Positions 16,473 through 25,065 of a stretch of 56,853 nt of DNA are shown one piece after another. Location of the stretch: contig JAMPDJ010000020.1 of assembly GCA_023665805.1 (NCBI GenBank), positions 1-56,853 on the forward strand. Reading direction: 5' to 3'. The notes below the pieces were generated by a model, which saw only the letters and a program-made list of their open reading frames with translations, had not been told where the DNA came from and searched no databases. The translations under genes and the position numbers were made by a program. Every line of letters begins with the position of its first letter. Position 1 is the first letter of the stretch. The DNA comes from Bacteroides sp. (GTDB lineage: Bacteria; Bacteroidota; Bacteroidia; Bacteroidales; Bacteroidaceae).

Positions 16473-17723
16473 ATGATAGGAGTCAAGGATATGACAAGAG
16501 CATCTGTACGTAAATACACAGCGGACGCTGTGAGTGAGGAATTGTTGGATTCACTGCTGGAGGAGGCATCTCATACTCAAACCATGGGCAATCTCCAACT
16601 GTACAGTGTCGTGGTTACCCGCGATGTGGCTATGAAAGAGCGTTTGGCTCCTGCACACTTCTCCCAGCCGATGGTTACGGAGGCACCGGCGGTGCTCACT
16701 TTCTGTGCCGATTTTCGTCGTACAACCGATTGGGCGCTGAACAGGCAGGGACACCCGGGGTACGATAACTTGTTGTCGTTTCACAATGCCATGACGGATG
16801 CTCTGCTGTTCTGTCAAAGGTTTTGCGATTTGGCTGAGGCCAAGGGATTGGGACTGTGCTTCCTGGGAACTACGATTTATAATCCGCAATTGATTATAGA
16901 TGTACTGCGCTTGCCGCAATTGGTTTTTCCTGTTGCAACCATCACCTTGGGCTGGCCTGCCGAGAAACCGTCTCCATCAGATCGTTTGGGGACAAAGGCT
17001 TTTGTGCATAAGGAAACCTACCAGCCTTATGCCGCCGAACGTATAGACGCGTTGTATGCTTACAAGGAGTCGCTGCCGGAAAACAAGCATTTCGTGGAAA
17101 TCAATGGGACAGAAACGCTGGCCCAGATATTCACCGATATACGTTATACGGAGGAAGCCAATAAGTCCATGTCCATCACTCTGGTAGAGGCTATACGCCG
17201 ACAGGGGTTCCAAGGTGAAATATCTTTGGGAAAGAAACCTCCACGCCCGGAGTCACTGGAATGCGACATAGTCCGTTTTCAGAACAAGAAAGATCGTTGG
17301 GTCGCTTTTGTGGGCCTGATAAACGGCAGGCCTTATGAGATATTCACTGGTATCTTGGATGATGACGAGGGCATAATGATACCTAAGAGCGTGAGCCGTG
17401 GTCATATTGTGCGCCGTGTCTTGAAGGACGGGTCGCGACGATACGATTTTCAGTTTGTAAACAAGCGTGGCTACAAGATTACTATTGAGGGCCTGTCTGA
17501 ACGTTTTAATCCGGAGTATTGGAACTATGCCAAGCTAATATCTGGTATCATGCGATACGGCATGCCTCTGGAGAGCGTGATAGCTTTGATTTCGTCCCTG
17601 CAGCTGGATTCCGACAACATGAATACATGGGTGTCAGGTGTGGCCAAGGCATTGAAACGATACCTCCATTCCGGTAATGCGGATGCCGATAATGCCCAGG
17701 TGCAGGATGGTGTCGAAGACTGA
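16473..17723 (+). CDS. Nitroreductase fused to a class II ribonucleotide-reductase C-terminal-like domain
   Basis: 416 residues from ATG 16473. Residues 1-247 are an NfsA/FRP-like flavin nitroreductase: ASVRKYTADAVSEELLDSLLEEA at the start, FHNAMTDALLFCQRFCDLAEAKGLGLCFLG in the middle, and ETLAQIFTDIRYTEEANK near its natural end. From about residue 258 a second block begins (LECDIVRFQNKKDRWVAFVGL, RPYEIFTG, RRYDFQFVNKRGYKITIEGLS, EYWNYAKLISGIMRYGMP) that I recognise from the C-terminal region of adenosylcobalamin-dependent ribonucleotide reductases of Bacteroidota. The zinc-ribbon cysteines that end those enzymes are absent, and no catalytic barrel is present. The frame is open throughout. 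folB starts 1 nt after the stop. Confidence 0.75.
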   Translation: MIGVKDMTRASVRKYTADAVSEELLDSLLEEASHTQTMGNLQLYSVVVTRDVAMKERLAPAHFSQPMVTEAPAVLTFCADFRRTTDWALNRQGHPGYDNLLSFHNAMTDALLFCQRFCDLAEAKGLGLCFLGTTIYNPQLIIDVLRLPQLVFPVATITLGWPAEKPSPSDRLGTKAFVHKETYQPYAAERIDALYAYKESLPENKHFVEINGTETLAQIFTDIRYTEEANKSMSITLVEAIRRQGFQGEISLGKKPPRPESLECDIVRFQNKKDRWVAFVGLINGRPYEIFTGILDDDEGIMIPKSVSRGHIVRRVLKDGSRRYDFQFVNKRGYKITIEGLSERFNPEYWNYAKLISGIMRYGMPLESVIALISSLQLDSDNMNTWVSGVAKALKRYLHSGNADADNAQVQDGVED

Positions 17724-17724
17724 A

Positions 17725-18087
17725 ATGACAAATACCATACACATATACCGTTTGGCTTTGCATGGCAATCATGGCGTCATGCCTCAGGAACGTGTCGTGG
17801 GAGCAGTGTTTTATGTGACTCTCGATGCCGATGTGGAGGTGGCTACAGAGGCTTATGTTGAAGACAGGCTGGAAGGGACTGTGTCGTATGCCGATATTAT
17901 AGCATGTATACGAGAGGAAATGGGTGTACCGGCTTGCCTGCTTGAGCATCTGCTTTATAGGATGGGACACAGAATACTCAAGGACTTTCCTTTGATAAAG
18001 GCATTACGATTGCGCATAGATAAGGAAAACCCTCCTTGTGGAGTATGCGTGGACAATATAGGAGTGACTGTTTGCATGACCAGATAG
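17725..18087 (+). CDS. folB: Dihydroneopterin aldolase
   Basis: Converts 7,8-dihydroneopterin to 6-hydroxymethyl-dihydropterin in folate synthesis. 120 residues from ATG 17725, one base after the preceding stop; an in-frame ATG at 17707 would overlap the previous gene and lacks family similarity. The family block HGNHGVMPQERVVGAVFYVTL carries the pterin-binding Glu region, and DKENPP near the end holds the catalytic Lys. Normal size. It appears translationally linked to the nitroreductase fusion. Confidence 0.92.
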   Translation: MTNTIHIYRLALHGNHGVMPQERVVGAVFYVTLDADVEVATEAYVEDRLEGTVSYADIIACIREEMGVPACLLEHLLYRMGHRILKDFPLIKALRLRIDKENPPCGVCVDNIGVTVCMTR

Positions 18088-18161
18088 CATGGTATCATGC
18101 AGATATGAGCATTCTGTGGGGATATTATGTTCACTGAAGTCGGAATTTCAGTGAAAAAATG

Positions 18162-18169
18162 TATCTTTG
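18162..18169 (+). promoter_or_regulatory. Putative -7 box for the oad operon
   Basis: TATCTTTG matches TAnnTTTG in the 173-bp gap between folB and oadG, 92 nt before the oadG start. The -33 element is weak. Confidence 0.55.
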
Positions 18170-18260
18170 TACCTCTAAGAGACACCTCATATATATATTA
18201 CAAGGTGTATTATGGCACAAAAGCCCCATGGTAGGACACATATTAAACGTTATATAAGAT

Positions 18261-18521
18261 ATGGAATATTTAGGTATTGGCTTGCAGTTGATGATAGTGG
18301 GAATGTGTACTGTCTTCGTCATCCTGCTGATTGTAATCTTCGGTGGTAAACTGTTGATAAATGTTGTCAACAAGATAGCTTCGGAGGAAGTTGCCACGGC
18401 AAAGAAGGTTGTTGCTACGCAAACAGGTACGGTGGATGCTTCCACCATGGCAGTGCTTCAGGAGGTGGTAAAACAGCTGACAGGAGGTAAGGGCCATTTA
18501 GAGAACGCAAAAAGGATCTAA
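18261..18521 (+). CDS. oadG: Sodium-pump decarboxylase gamma subunit (OadG family)
   Basis: 86 residues: one transmembrane helix (residues 8-31, GLQLMIVGMCTVFVILLIVIFGG) followed by a charged cytoplasmic tail. In sodium-translocating decarboxylases the gamma subunit holds the alpha and beta subunits together and its tail binds a metal. The GMxxVFxxL-type pattern at the helix is typical. Followed after 66 nt by oadA. Confidence 0.85.
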   Translation: MEYLGIGLQLMIVGMCTVFVILLIVIFGGKLLINVVNKIASEEVATAKKVVATQTGTVDASTMAVLQEVVKQLTGGKGHLENAKRI

Positions 18522-18587
18522 GGCCGGCAAGTATTGTTGTAGTAAAGAAAGGTAAAAAGTATTGACGATAAAAGAATTGCATACATA

Positions 18588-20429
18588 ATGAAAGAAGTGA
18601 AATTCAGTCTGCTCTTCCGCGATATGTGGCAGAGTGCTGGTAAATACCAGCCACGTGTGGATCAGCTTGTGAAAGTAGCCCCTGCGATTATTCGCATGGG
18701 ATGTTTTGACCGTGTAGAAACAAATGGTGGCGGTTTTGAACAGGTTAATCTCCTGTATGGCGAGAATCCCAACAAGAGTGTTCGCCAATGGACCAAGCCT
18801 TTTCATGAGGCTGGCATACAGACGCACATGCTGGATCGAGCGCTTAACGGTTTGCGCATGAGTCCGTGTCCTCGCGACTTGAGACGTTTGTTCTACAAGG
18901 TAAAAAAGGCTCAGGGTACTGACATCACACGTATATTCTGTGGTCTGAACGACCCTCGTAATGTTATTCCTTCTATTCAGTATGCCAAAGAAGCAGGCAT
19001 GATTGCCCAAGCTTCGCTTTGCATAACCCACAGCCCCATACACACTGTGGAGTACTATGTTGAGTTGGCAAAGAAGTTCATTGAGGCGGGTGCTGATGAA
19101 ATTTGTTTGAAGGATATGGCCGGCATAGGTCGTCCGGTCACTCTGGGCAAGATCGTGGCTGGCATCAAGGCTTACAACAAGGATATCATTATACAGTACC
19201 ATTCGCATGCCGGTCCGGGTTTCTGTGTGGCTTCCATTCTGGAGGTTGCCAAGGCAGGCTGTGACTACATAGACACTGGCATGTCTCCTTTGTCTTGGGG
19301 TACCGGTCATGCCGACATCATCACCGTGCAGGAGATGCTGAAGGATGCCGGTTTCAAGGTTAAGGAAATCAACATGGAGGCTTACATGGAGGCCCGTACT
19401 CTCATTCAGGAAATGTACGATGACTTTTTGGGTTATTACATTCCCTCTCTTAACCATGTCAACAATTCGCTCCTCATCAAGCCGGGACTACCTGGCGGTA
19501 TGATGGGCTCGCTTATGACAGACCTTGAAGACAACCTTAAGAGTCTGAACAAGTGGAAGGTAAAGAACAATCAGCCCGAACTTACCACAGACCAGCTTTT
19601 GATTAAGCTTTTCGACGAGGTCGCTTATGTCTGGCCTAAGGTTGGCTATCCTTGTCTCGTTACTCCATTCAGCCAGTATGTCAAGAACCTGGCACTGATG
19701 AATGTGATACAGATGGAGAAGGGCAAGGAACGTTGGAGCATGATAGCCGACAATATTTGGGATATGATTCTTGGCAAGAGTGGCATGCTGCCCGGACCTG
19801 TCGCTCCCGAAATCGTTGCCATGGCCAAAGAACAGGGACGCGAATTTGAAACCGATGACCCGCAGAACTATTATCCGGATGATTTGGAAGAATACCGGAA
19901 GAAGATGCAGGCCAACGGATGGGAATTGGGTGAAGACGATGAGGAACTCTTTGAGTATTCAATGCATCCGTCTCAGTATGAAGCTTACAAAAGCGGCAAG
20001 GCCAAGGCCGACTTTGAAAAGGATTTGGCAGAACGCAAGGCCAAGAAAAATGCTCCTGCAGCCGGCGCGGAGCTTCCAAAGACTATCAAGGTGACTGTCA
20101 ATGGTCAAAACTACGAGGTGAATATCGCATATGGCAATGAAGCACCCGTCGCTACATCAGCAGCCGGGCAGTCTATTGCTCCTGCAGGCGAGGGCGAGGA
20201 TATATTGGCTCCGCTGGAAGGTAAGTTCTACCGTATCAAGGACTCACAGGAACAGCCTATACAGATAGGTGGTGAGGTGAAGGTGGGTGACACTCTTGGT
20301 TATATCGAGGCGATGAAGACGTATAATGCCATCCGTGCCGATTTCGATGGCATACTTACCGCTGTGACAGTTAATTCCGGCGACTCCGTGGAGGAGGACG
20401 ACGTGATAATGAAGATACAGAGAAAGTAA
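18588..20429 (+). CDS. oadA: Oxaloacetate decarboxylase-type alpha subunit (carboxyltransferase plus biotin domain)
   Basis: Transfers carboxyl from a 2-oxo acid to biotin, which the beta subunit decarboxylates to drive sodium export. 613 residues. Residues 1-300 form the carboxyltransferase TIM barrel (RDMWQSAGKYQ, FDRVETNGGG, KDMAG with the carboxylated-Lys site, HSHAGPGF with the metal histidines); 300-470 is the conserved helical carboxylase domain; 530-613 is the biotinyl domain with EAMKT, Lys577 the expected biotin site. HSHAGPG replaces the usual HxHxTxG, and EAMKT replaces EAMKM. I believe both occur in Bacteroidota relatives. Pyruvate-carboxylase-like or methylmalonyl-CoA roles cannot be excluded. 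Confidence 0.88.
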   Translation: MKEVKFSLLFRDMWQSAGKYQPRVDQLVKVAPAIIRMGCFDRVETNGGGFEQVNLLYGENPNKSVRQWTKPFHEAGIQTHMLDRALNGLRMSPCPRDLRRLFYKVKKAQGTDITRIFCGLNDPRNVIPSIQYAKEAGMIAQASLCITHSPIHTVEYYVELAKKFIEAGADEICLKDMAGIGRPVTLGKIVAGIKAYNKDIIIQYHSHAGPGFCVASILEVAKAGCDYIDTGMSPLSWGTGHADIITVQEMLKDAGFKVKEINMEAYMEARTLIQEMYDDFLGYYIPSLNHVNNSLLIKPGLPGGMMGSLMTDLEDNLKSLNKWKVKNNQPELTTDQLLIKLFDEVAYVWPKVGYPCLVTPFSQYVKNLALMNVIQMEKGKERWSMIADNIWDMILGKSGMLPGPVAPEIVAMAKEQGREFETDDPQNYYPDDLEEYRKKMQANGWELGEDDEELFEYSMHPSQYEAYKSGKAKADFEKDLAERKAKKNAPAAGAELPKTIKVTVNGQNYEVNIAYGNEAPVATSAAGQSIAPAGEGEDILAPLEGKFYRIKDSQEQPIQIGGEVKVGDTLGYIEAMKTYNAIRADFDGILTAVTVNSGDSVEEDDVIMKIQRK

Positions 20430-20442
20430 AGGAGAACAGCTT

Positions 20443-21693
20443 ATGTTTAACGAAATACTGGAAAACCTTTACAGCATGACGGCATTCTCTGCCATTGCCG
20501 AGAATCCGCTCTTTTTGGTCATGTACCTGTTGGCTTTCGTGTTGCTCTACTTGGGTATTGTCAAGAAATACGAACCGTTGTTGCTTGTGCCCATAGCTTT
20601 TGGCGTATTGATAGCCAATTTCCCGGGTGGCGGTATGGGAGTGACACAGGCTGACAGTGAAGGTATGGTGGAGTTCATGAAAAACGGTGTGTTGGTGCGC
20701 AAGGACATATATTCCATGCCTCTGCATGAGATTGCTCATGATCTTGGTCTTATGAATTATCTTTACTACGCACTCATCAAGAGCGGTCTGTTGCCGCCTA
20801 TCATATTCATGGGCGTGGGTGCTCTTACCGACTTCGGACCTATGTTGCGTAACCTCAAGTTGGCAATTTTCGGTGCTGCTGCACAAACAGGTATCTTTGT
20901 TGTCCTGTTGGTATCTCTGTTGCTCGGATTTACTCCTCAGGAGGCTGCATCTCTTGGCATCATAGGTGGCGCGGATGGCCCAACGGCTATCTTCACTACA
21001 ATCAAGCTGGCTCCGCATCTGCTTGGTCCAATTGCCATTGCTGCATATAGTTACATGGCCTTGGTGCCTGTGATCATTCCTTTGGTAGTAAGAGTCACTT
21101 GTAGCGAGAAGGAGTTGCGTATCAATATGAAGGAACAGGACCGTCTTTATCCCGACGGCACTCAGATTAAGAACATGCGTGTTCTAAAAATCATCTTCCC
21201 CATTGCCGTAACTACAATCGTGGCTATCTTTGTACCTTCGGCAGTGAGCCTTGTTGGCATGCTTATGTTCGGTAACCTTATCAAGGAGATAGGCAATGAC
21301 ACTTCCCGTCTGTTCGATGCTGCCTCCAATGGCATTATGAATGCTGCCACAATTTTCCTTGGACTATGCGTTGGTGCCACCATGACAGTGGAAGCTTTCA
21401 TCAACTTACAGACACTTGGTATCGTGGCAGGCGGTTTCTGCGCTTTTGCATTGAGTATTGCTTCTGGCATAATGATGGTGAAGGTGTGGAATCTTTTTGC
21501 CAAGAAAAAGATCAACCCTTTGGTGGGTGCTACCGGTCTGAGCGCCGTACCAATGGCCAGCCGCGTGTGCAATGTCATTTCCACCAAGTACGATCCAAAG
21601 AATCACGTTCTCAATTACTGCATGTCTTCCAATATCTCCGGAGTAATAGGTTCGGCAGTAGCGGCCGGTGTTCTCATTTCTTTCTTGGGATAG
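20443..21693 (+). CDS. oadB: Sodium-translocating decarboxylase beta subunit
   Basis: Integral membrane subunit that decarboxylates carboxybiotin and exports sodium. 416 residues with about nine to eleven hydrophobic segments. Family blocks are clear: FMGVGALTDFGPML in the first re-entrant region, LGIIGGADGPTAIFTT with the key Asp, and GATGLSAVPMASRVCN near the end. It starts 13 nt after oadA. With oadG and oadA it would couple decarboxylation of a fermentation intermediate to a sodium gradient. Confidence 0.93.
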   Translation: MFNEILENLYSMTAFSAIAENPLFLVMYLLAFVLLYLGIVKKYEPLLLVPIAFGVLIANFPGGGMGVTQADSEGMVEFMKNGVLVRKDIYSMPLHEIAHDLGLMNYLYYALIKSGLLPPIIFMGVGALTDFGPMLRNLKLAIFGAAAQTGIFVVLLVSLLLGFTPQEAASLGIIGGADGPTAIFTTIKLAPHLLGPIAIAAYSYMALVPVIIPLVVRVTCSEKELRINMKEQDRLYPDGTQIKNMRVLKIIFPIAVTTIVAIFVPSAVSLVGMLMFGNLIKEIGNDTSRLFDAASNGIMNAATIFLGLCVGATMTVEAFINLQTLGIVAGGFCAFALSIASGIMMVKVWNLFAKKKINPLVGATGLSAVPMASRVCNVISTKYDPKNHVLNYCMSSNISGVIGSAVAAGVLISFLG

Positions 21694-21729
21694 GTTAGCT
21701 GGAGACAAGATATACTTTCAGTCAATGTA

Positions 21730-22236
21730 ATGTATAAAATCGGTTTCTATACAGGCCTCTGCTGGAGTGCCTCTTTCCTGCTGGCAATGCTCAGTCTCAC
21801 GCAACCTGTGTTTGGATTGACAGGCAACCTTGTGGGGCTTGCCTCCATACTTGTGGCGGGATGGTTGTTGCGCGCCATGCAGATGACCGACTCCGCCGAT
21901 GCACAGCCTTGGGGTGTGCATCGGCGTTGGCGTATGTCGTTGCATGTACAGATGCTGGCAGCTGTGCTGTGCCTCTTTGTCCAATACATGTATTTCCGCT
22001 ATGTGGACAACGGGCGTTTTCTGACATCTCTTGCCGACATTTACTATAGTCCGCAATATAGCGAGATGATGCAACAACTGATGCCGGACAGCAAACCGCA
22101 AGATGTGTTGGATGCGTTTTCCAAGATAACGCTAAATGAGCTTGCACTCAACTTCTTTGTGGTAAATTCTTTTTTGGCCATCATCCTTAGCATACCGACG
22201 GCTATTGTGGCACGAGTAAAGTCCAAGACGCGTTAG
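21730..22236 (+). CDS. Small four-helix membrane protein (DUF4199-like)
   Basis: 168 residues with four predicted transmembrane helices (about 8-28, 34-50, 75-92 and 140-160) and a soluble stretch between the third and fourth (YYSPQYSEMMQQLMPD). This layout and length fit the DUF4199 family common in Bacteroidota, function unknown. It follows oadB by 36 nt with no terminator between, so it may be co-transcribed, but no functional link is implied. Confidence 0.7.
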   Translation: MYKIGFYTGLCWSASFLLAMLSLTQPVFGLTGNLVGLASILVAGWLLRAMQMTDSADAQPWGVHRRWRMSLHVQMLAAVLCLFVQYMYFRYVDNGRFLTSLADIYYSPQYSEMMQQLMPDSKPQDVLDAFSKITLNELALNFFVVNSFLAIILSIPTAIVARVKSKTR

Positions 22237-22338
22237 TCAATAATTGTCCGTGATGTTGATGTCACGTGAGATAGTGTTCTCTTCACAAATACATACCTTA
22301 ATAAATAATATCATCACAACTAAGCACACTCAATAATT

Positions 22339-24078
22339 ATGAAAACAAAACAGATTTCAGTCTTTCTGGCTTCTTTAATGGGCCTTACGGCATTCGCACA
22401 GGTTTCTTCTTTAGACGACATCCGGACTGACCGCGCTTACACTATTCACAATCCGTATTATACCGCCTATGCCGTGTATAATGCCCAAAAGAGTTCTGCG
22501 CTGGTATGGGCGGCAGGTATGACATCATCGGACAAAAATATAGCTGATGACAGTTACAAGGCCGCACTTGACGCATCGTCTCCATCATCTTCGTGGATGA
22601 TTGTCAATTACAATGACGAGTGGTATGTCTATAATCTCGGTGCCGAGAAGTTCCTCGCCGTAGGGCACGATGCGGAAATTGCCTCCACTGCGTCCGCCAA
22701 GTTGCAGGATACTCCGGTGGCGGTGAAATTCACACAAAAGGCGAGTGGAGAATTCCATCTTCATAGTTATGACGGTAATAAAAATTATATGTGCGCCGCT
22801 CCACAGTTGGCTTATCCTGTCAGCATTTGGTCAAACACCGACAATGGTGCTACTTGGCAGATAACGGAGAATCCTGCAGTGGAGGCCGATTATGAAACAT
22901 GCATGGCCAAGTTGGCAGAGGCTTTTCCCGAGACGGTAGCGTTGGACATTGACGCACGCCACGGATACGTTTGGAGTACAAAGACCGGTGGGGCAATGCC
23001 CGACAGAATACCGAAGGGACGTGACTTCACCTTCTATACCCGTTCACGTTATGGCTGGAATTGCAACGATGGCCTTACCATCCGTCATGGCAACGAGCAA
23101 TATGTCGTGACGGATATAGCAGACGGAGCCTATGCTACAGAGATTACCATCCCGGCCGAAAAGGTGGATGGAGACATCTGCATATCCGGAACATGGGAGC
23201 GTGACGGGAATACGGAGAAGGCTCTGCTGCTGACTTTTTCTGACGAATTTGAAGGCACAGGCGAACCAGCTTCCGAGTCTTGGTCACGTGCTGTCCGCCA
23301 AGGAGCGACATGGAATCGCTGGTGTTCAGACTCTCCTTTGGTGGTATATTGCGAGGATGGAGTATTGCATTGTCGTGCCATTCCTAATCCGGATACTGCT
23401 TCGGACAATGTTCCCATGATTACGGGTGGCGTGAAGACGCAAGGCAAGTTTGCTTTTCAATGGGGCAGGGCAGAGGCTCGCATCAAGACCATTCAGCATA
23501 CCGGCAACTTCCCTGCTTTTTGGATGATGCCAGCAGACAACAGTCTTGGCTGGCCAAAGAATGGTGAAATAGACATCTGGGAATCCATAGACAACGACAC
23601 ACGTGCCTACGGTACCATACATACTAATTGGACATATAATCTCGGGCATGGTGGCAACGGTAGCAGCATGGCTGGCATAGACTATGACCTTTGGCATATC
23701 TATGCCGTGGAGTGGGATGCCACGTCCATAACATGGTATGTGGACAACCAGAAGATGTGGACCTACAGCAAGAGTAGCGACCAGAATGCCCTCGATCAGG
23801 GTCAATGGCCTTTCGATGCCCCTTTCTACCTCATTCTCAACCAGAGCGTGGGCAACGGCTCTTGGGCGAAGCCGGCCGATACCTCATTTACTTACGAGAC
23901 TTTATTCGATTGGGTACGCGTCTATCAGAAGCCGGAGACTGTCGGCATAGGCGATGTCCTTTCCGGTTCGGACACAGAGGATACATCCGCAACATGTTAT
24001 GATCTTAGCGGGCGTAAGGTCGTGTCTGCTGCCGGACATGGTGTCTTCATTAGTAATGGACAGTTGATACTCCGATAA
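22339..24078 (+). CDS. Secreted GH16 beta-glucanase with sorting-type tail
   Basis: 579 residues: signal peptide 1-20 (ends AFAQV), a beta-rich N-terminal domain at about 22-180 of unknown type, a short beta module, and a GH16 jelly roll at about 300-535. The catalytic motif is complete, GEIDIWES with nucleophile Glu410, assisting Asp412 and acid/base Glu415. WHIYAVEWDATSITWYVD and PFYLILNQSVGNGSW are typical of laminarinase/lichenase-type GH16. The exact beta-glucan substrate is not readable. The end (CYDLSGRKVVSAAGHGVFISNGQLILR in two parts) resembles the CotH tail and suggests export by type IX secretion. No SusCD pair is adjacent. Confidence 0.9.
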   Translation: MKTKQISVFLASLMGLTAFAQVSSLDDIRTDRAYTIHNPYYTAYAVYNAQKSSALVWAAGMTSSDKNIADDSYKAALDASSPSSSWMIVNYNDEWYVYNLGAEKFLAVGHDAEIASTASAKLQDTPVAVKFTQKASGEFHLHSYDGNKNYMCAAPQLAYPVSIWSNTDNGATWQITENPAVEADYETCMAKLAEAFPETVALDIDARHGYVWSTKTGGAMPDRIPKGRDFTFYTRSRYGWNCNDGLTIRHGNEQYVVTDIADGAYATEITIPAEKVDGDICISGTWERDGNTEKALLLTFSDEFEGTGEPASESWSRAVRQGATWNRWCSDSPLVVYCEDGVLHCRAIPNPDTASDNVPMITGGVKTQGKFAFQWGRAEARIKTIQHTGNFPAFWMMPADNSLGWPKNGEIDIWESIDNDTRAYGTIHTNWTYNLGHGGNGSSMAGIDYDLWHIYAVEWDATSITWYVDNQKMWTYSKSSDQNALDQGQWPFDAPFYLILNQSVGNGSWAKPADTSFTYETLFDWVRVYQKPETVGIGDVLSGSDTEDTSATCYDLSGRKVVSAAGHGVFISNGQLILR

Positions 24079-24138
24079 TCTGGAATTCTGTTTGACAGCA
24101 TGAGGATACCCTGTGTTATCCTATAGAGGACGTTATCT

Positions 24139-25014
24139 ATGACTTACCGCCTGCTCACATTCTCCCTGTGGCTGTTGTCCTGTATTCCATTCAGGATGAT
24201 GTACGTATTATCGGATTTCCTGTACTATGTGGTGTATTATGTGGTACGTTATAGACGTGCCGTCGTGCGTCGCAATCTCACTGAGGCTTTTCTGGAGAAG
24301 AGCGTACGGGAAGTCGTGGAAATAGAAAAGGGATTCTATCGTTTCTTTACGGACCTTATCCTTGAAAGTGGTAAACTGGCCTCCATCTCTCCAGAGGAAA
24401 TGAGCAGGCGCATGGTGTTTACCAATGTGGATATGGTCAATGCATCATTACGTGAGGGCAAATCCATAGCCCTGTATCTGGGGCATTATGCTAACTGGGA
24501 ATGGTGTTCCTCCATGCCTTTGTGTCTGGAGAAAAGCATCATTGCCGCCCAGATATATCATGCTTTGAGCAATAAAGATGCAGATGGAATTATTCTGCGT
24601 AATCGCGAACGCATGGGAGCCGAGTGTGTTGAGATGCGAAAGACTGCTCGTTATGTCAATGAATTATCGGTCGCTGGCAAAGTCTGTCTTATAGGTTTCA
24701 TTGCCGACCAGTCTCCCAGGAAGAGGGATGCCCGTTATTATCTGCAGTTTCTCAATCATGAGGTCCCTGTGTTTGTCGGTACTGAAAAGTTGGCCAAACG
24801 TTACGGATTCGAAGCATGGTTCCTCGATGTGCGTCGTGTGCAGAGGGGATATTATGAGGCAGAATTTGTCAAGATGCATGACAATCCGCAAGCTTTGCCC
24901 GATTTTGAACTGACAGCTATATATTACAATATGTTGGAAAGTATGATACGCAGGGGTCCCGAATTGTATCTCTGGTCGCATAAGCGTTTTAGGCATGCAC
25001 GCCCTAAAGCATAG
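24139..25014 (+). CDS. Lipid A-type lysophospholipid acyltransferase (LpxL/HtrB family)
   Basis: Late acyltransferase that adds a secondary acyl chain to a lipid A precursor at the inner membrane. 291 residues, with an N-terminal membrane segment (6-22), then the LpxL/HtrB core: LYLGHYANWEW carries the catalytic H-x4-E pair, IGFIADQSPR is the second motif, VFVGTEKLAKRYG the third, and ELYLWSHKRFR the C-terminal one. It opens a group of surface-glycan genes, consistent with a lipopolysaccharide job. Other acyl acceptors are possible. Confidence 0.88.
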   Translation: MTYRLLTFSLWLLSCIPFRMMYVLSDFLYYVVYYVVRYRRAVVRRNLTEAFLEKSVREVVEIEKGFYRFFTDLILESGKLASISPEEMSRRMVFTNVDMVNASLREGKSIALYLGHYANWEWCSSMPLCLEKSIIAAQIYHALSNKDADGIILRNRERMGAECVEMRKTARYVNELSVAGKVCLIGFIADQSPRKRDARYYLQFLNHEVPVFVGTEKLAKRYGFEAWFLDVRRVQRGYYEAEFVKMHDNPQALPDFELTAIYYNMLESMIRRGPELYLWSHKRFRHARPKA

Positions 25015-25065
25015 TAATCATCTCTCTTTCTACATATGCAGAGAAATTCTACTTGAAACTTGGAC

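Noticed and set aside
24103..24122. Small inverted repeat AGGATA/TATCCT after the GH16 gene
   Set aside because: A 6-bp stem without a T-run is within chance expectation.
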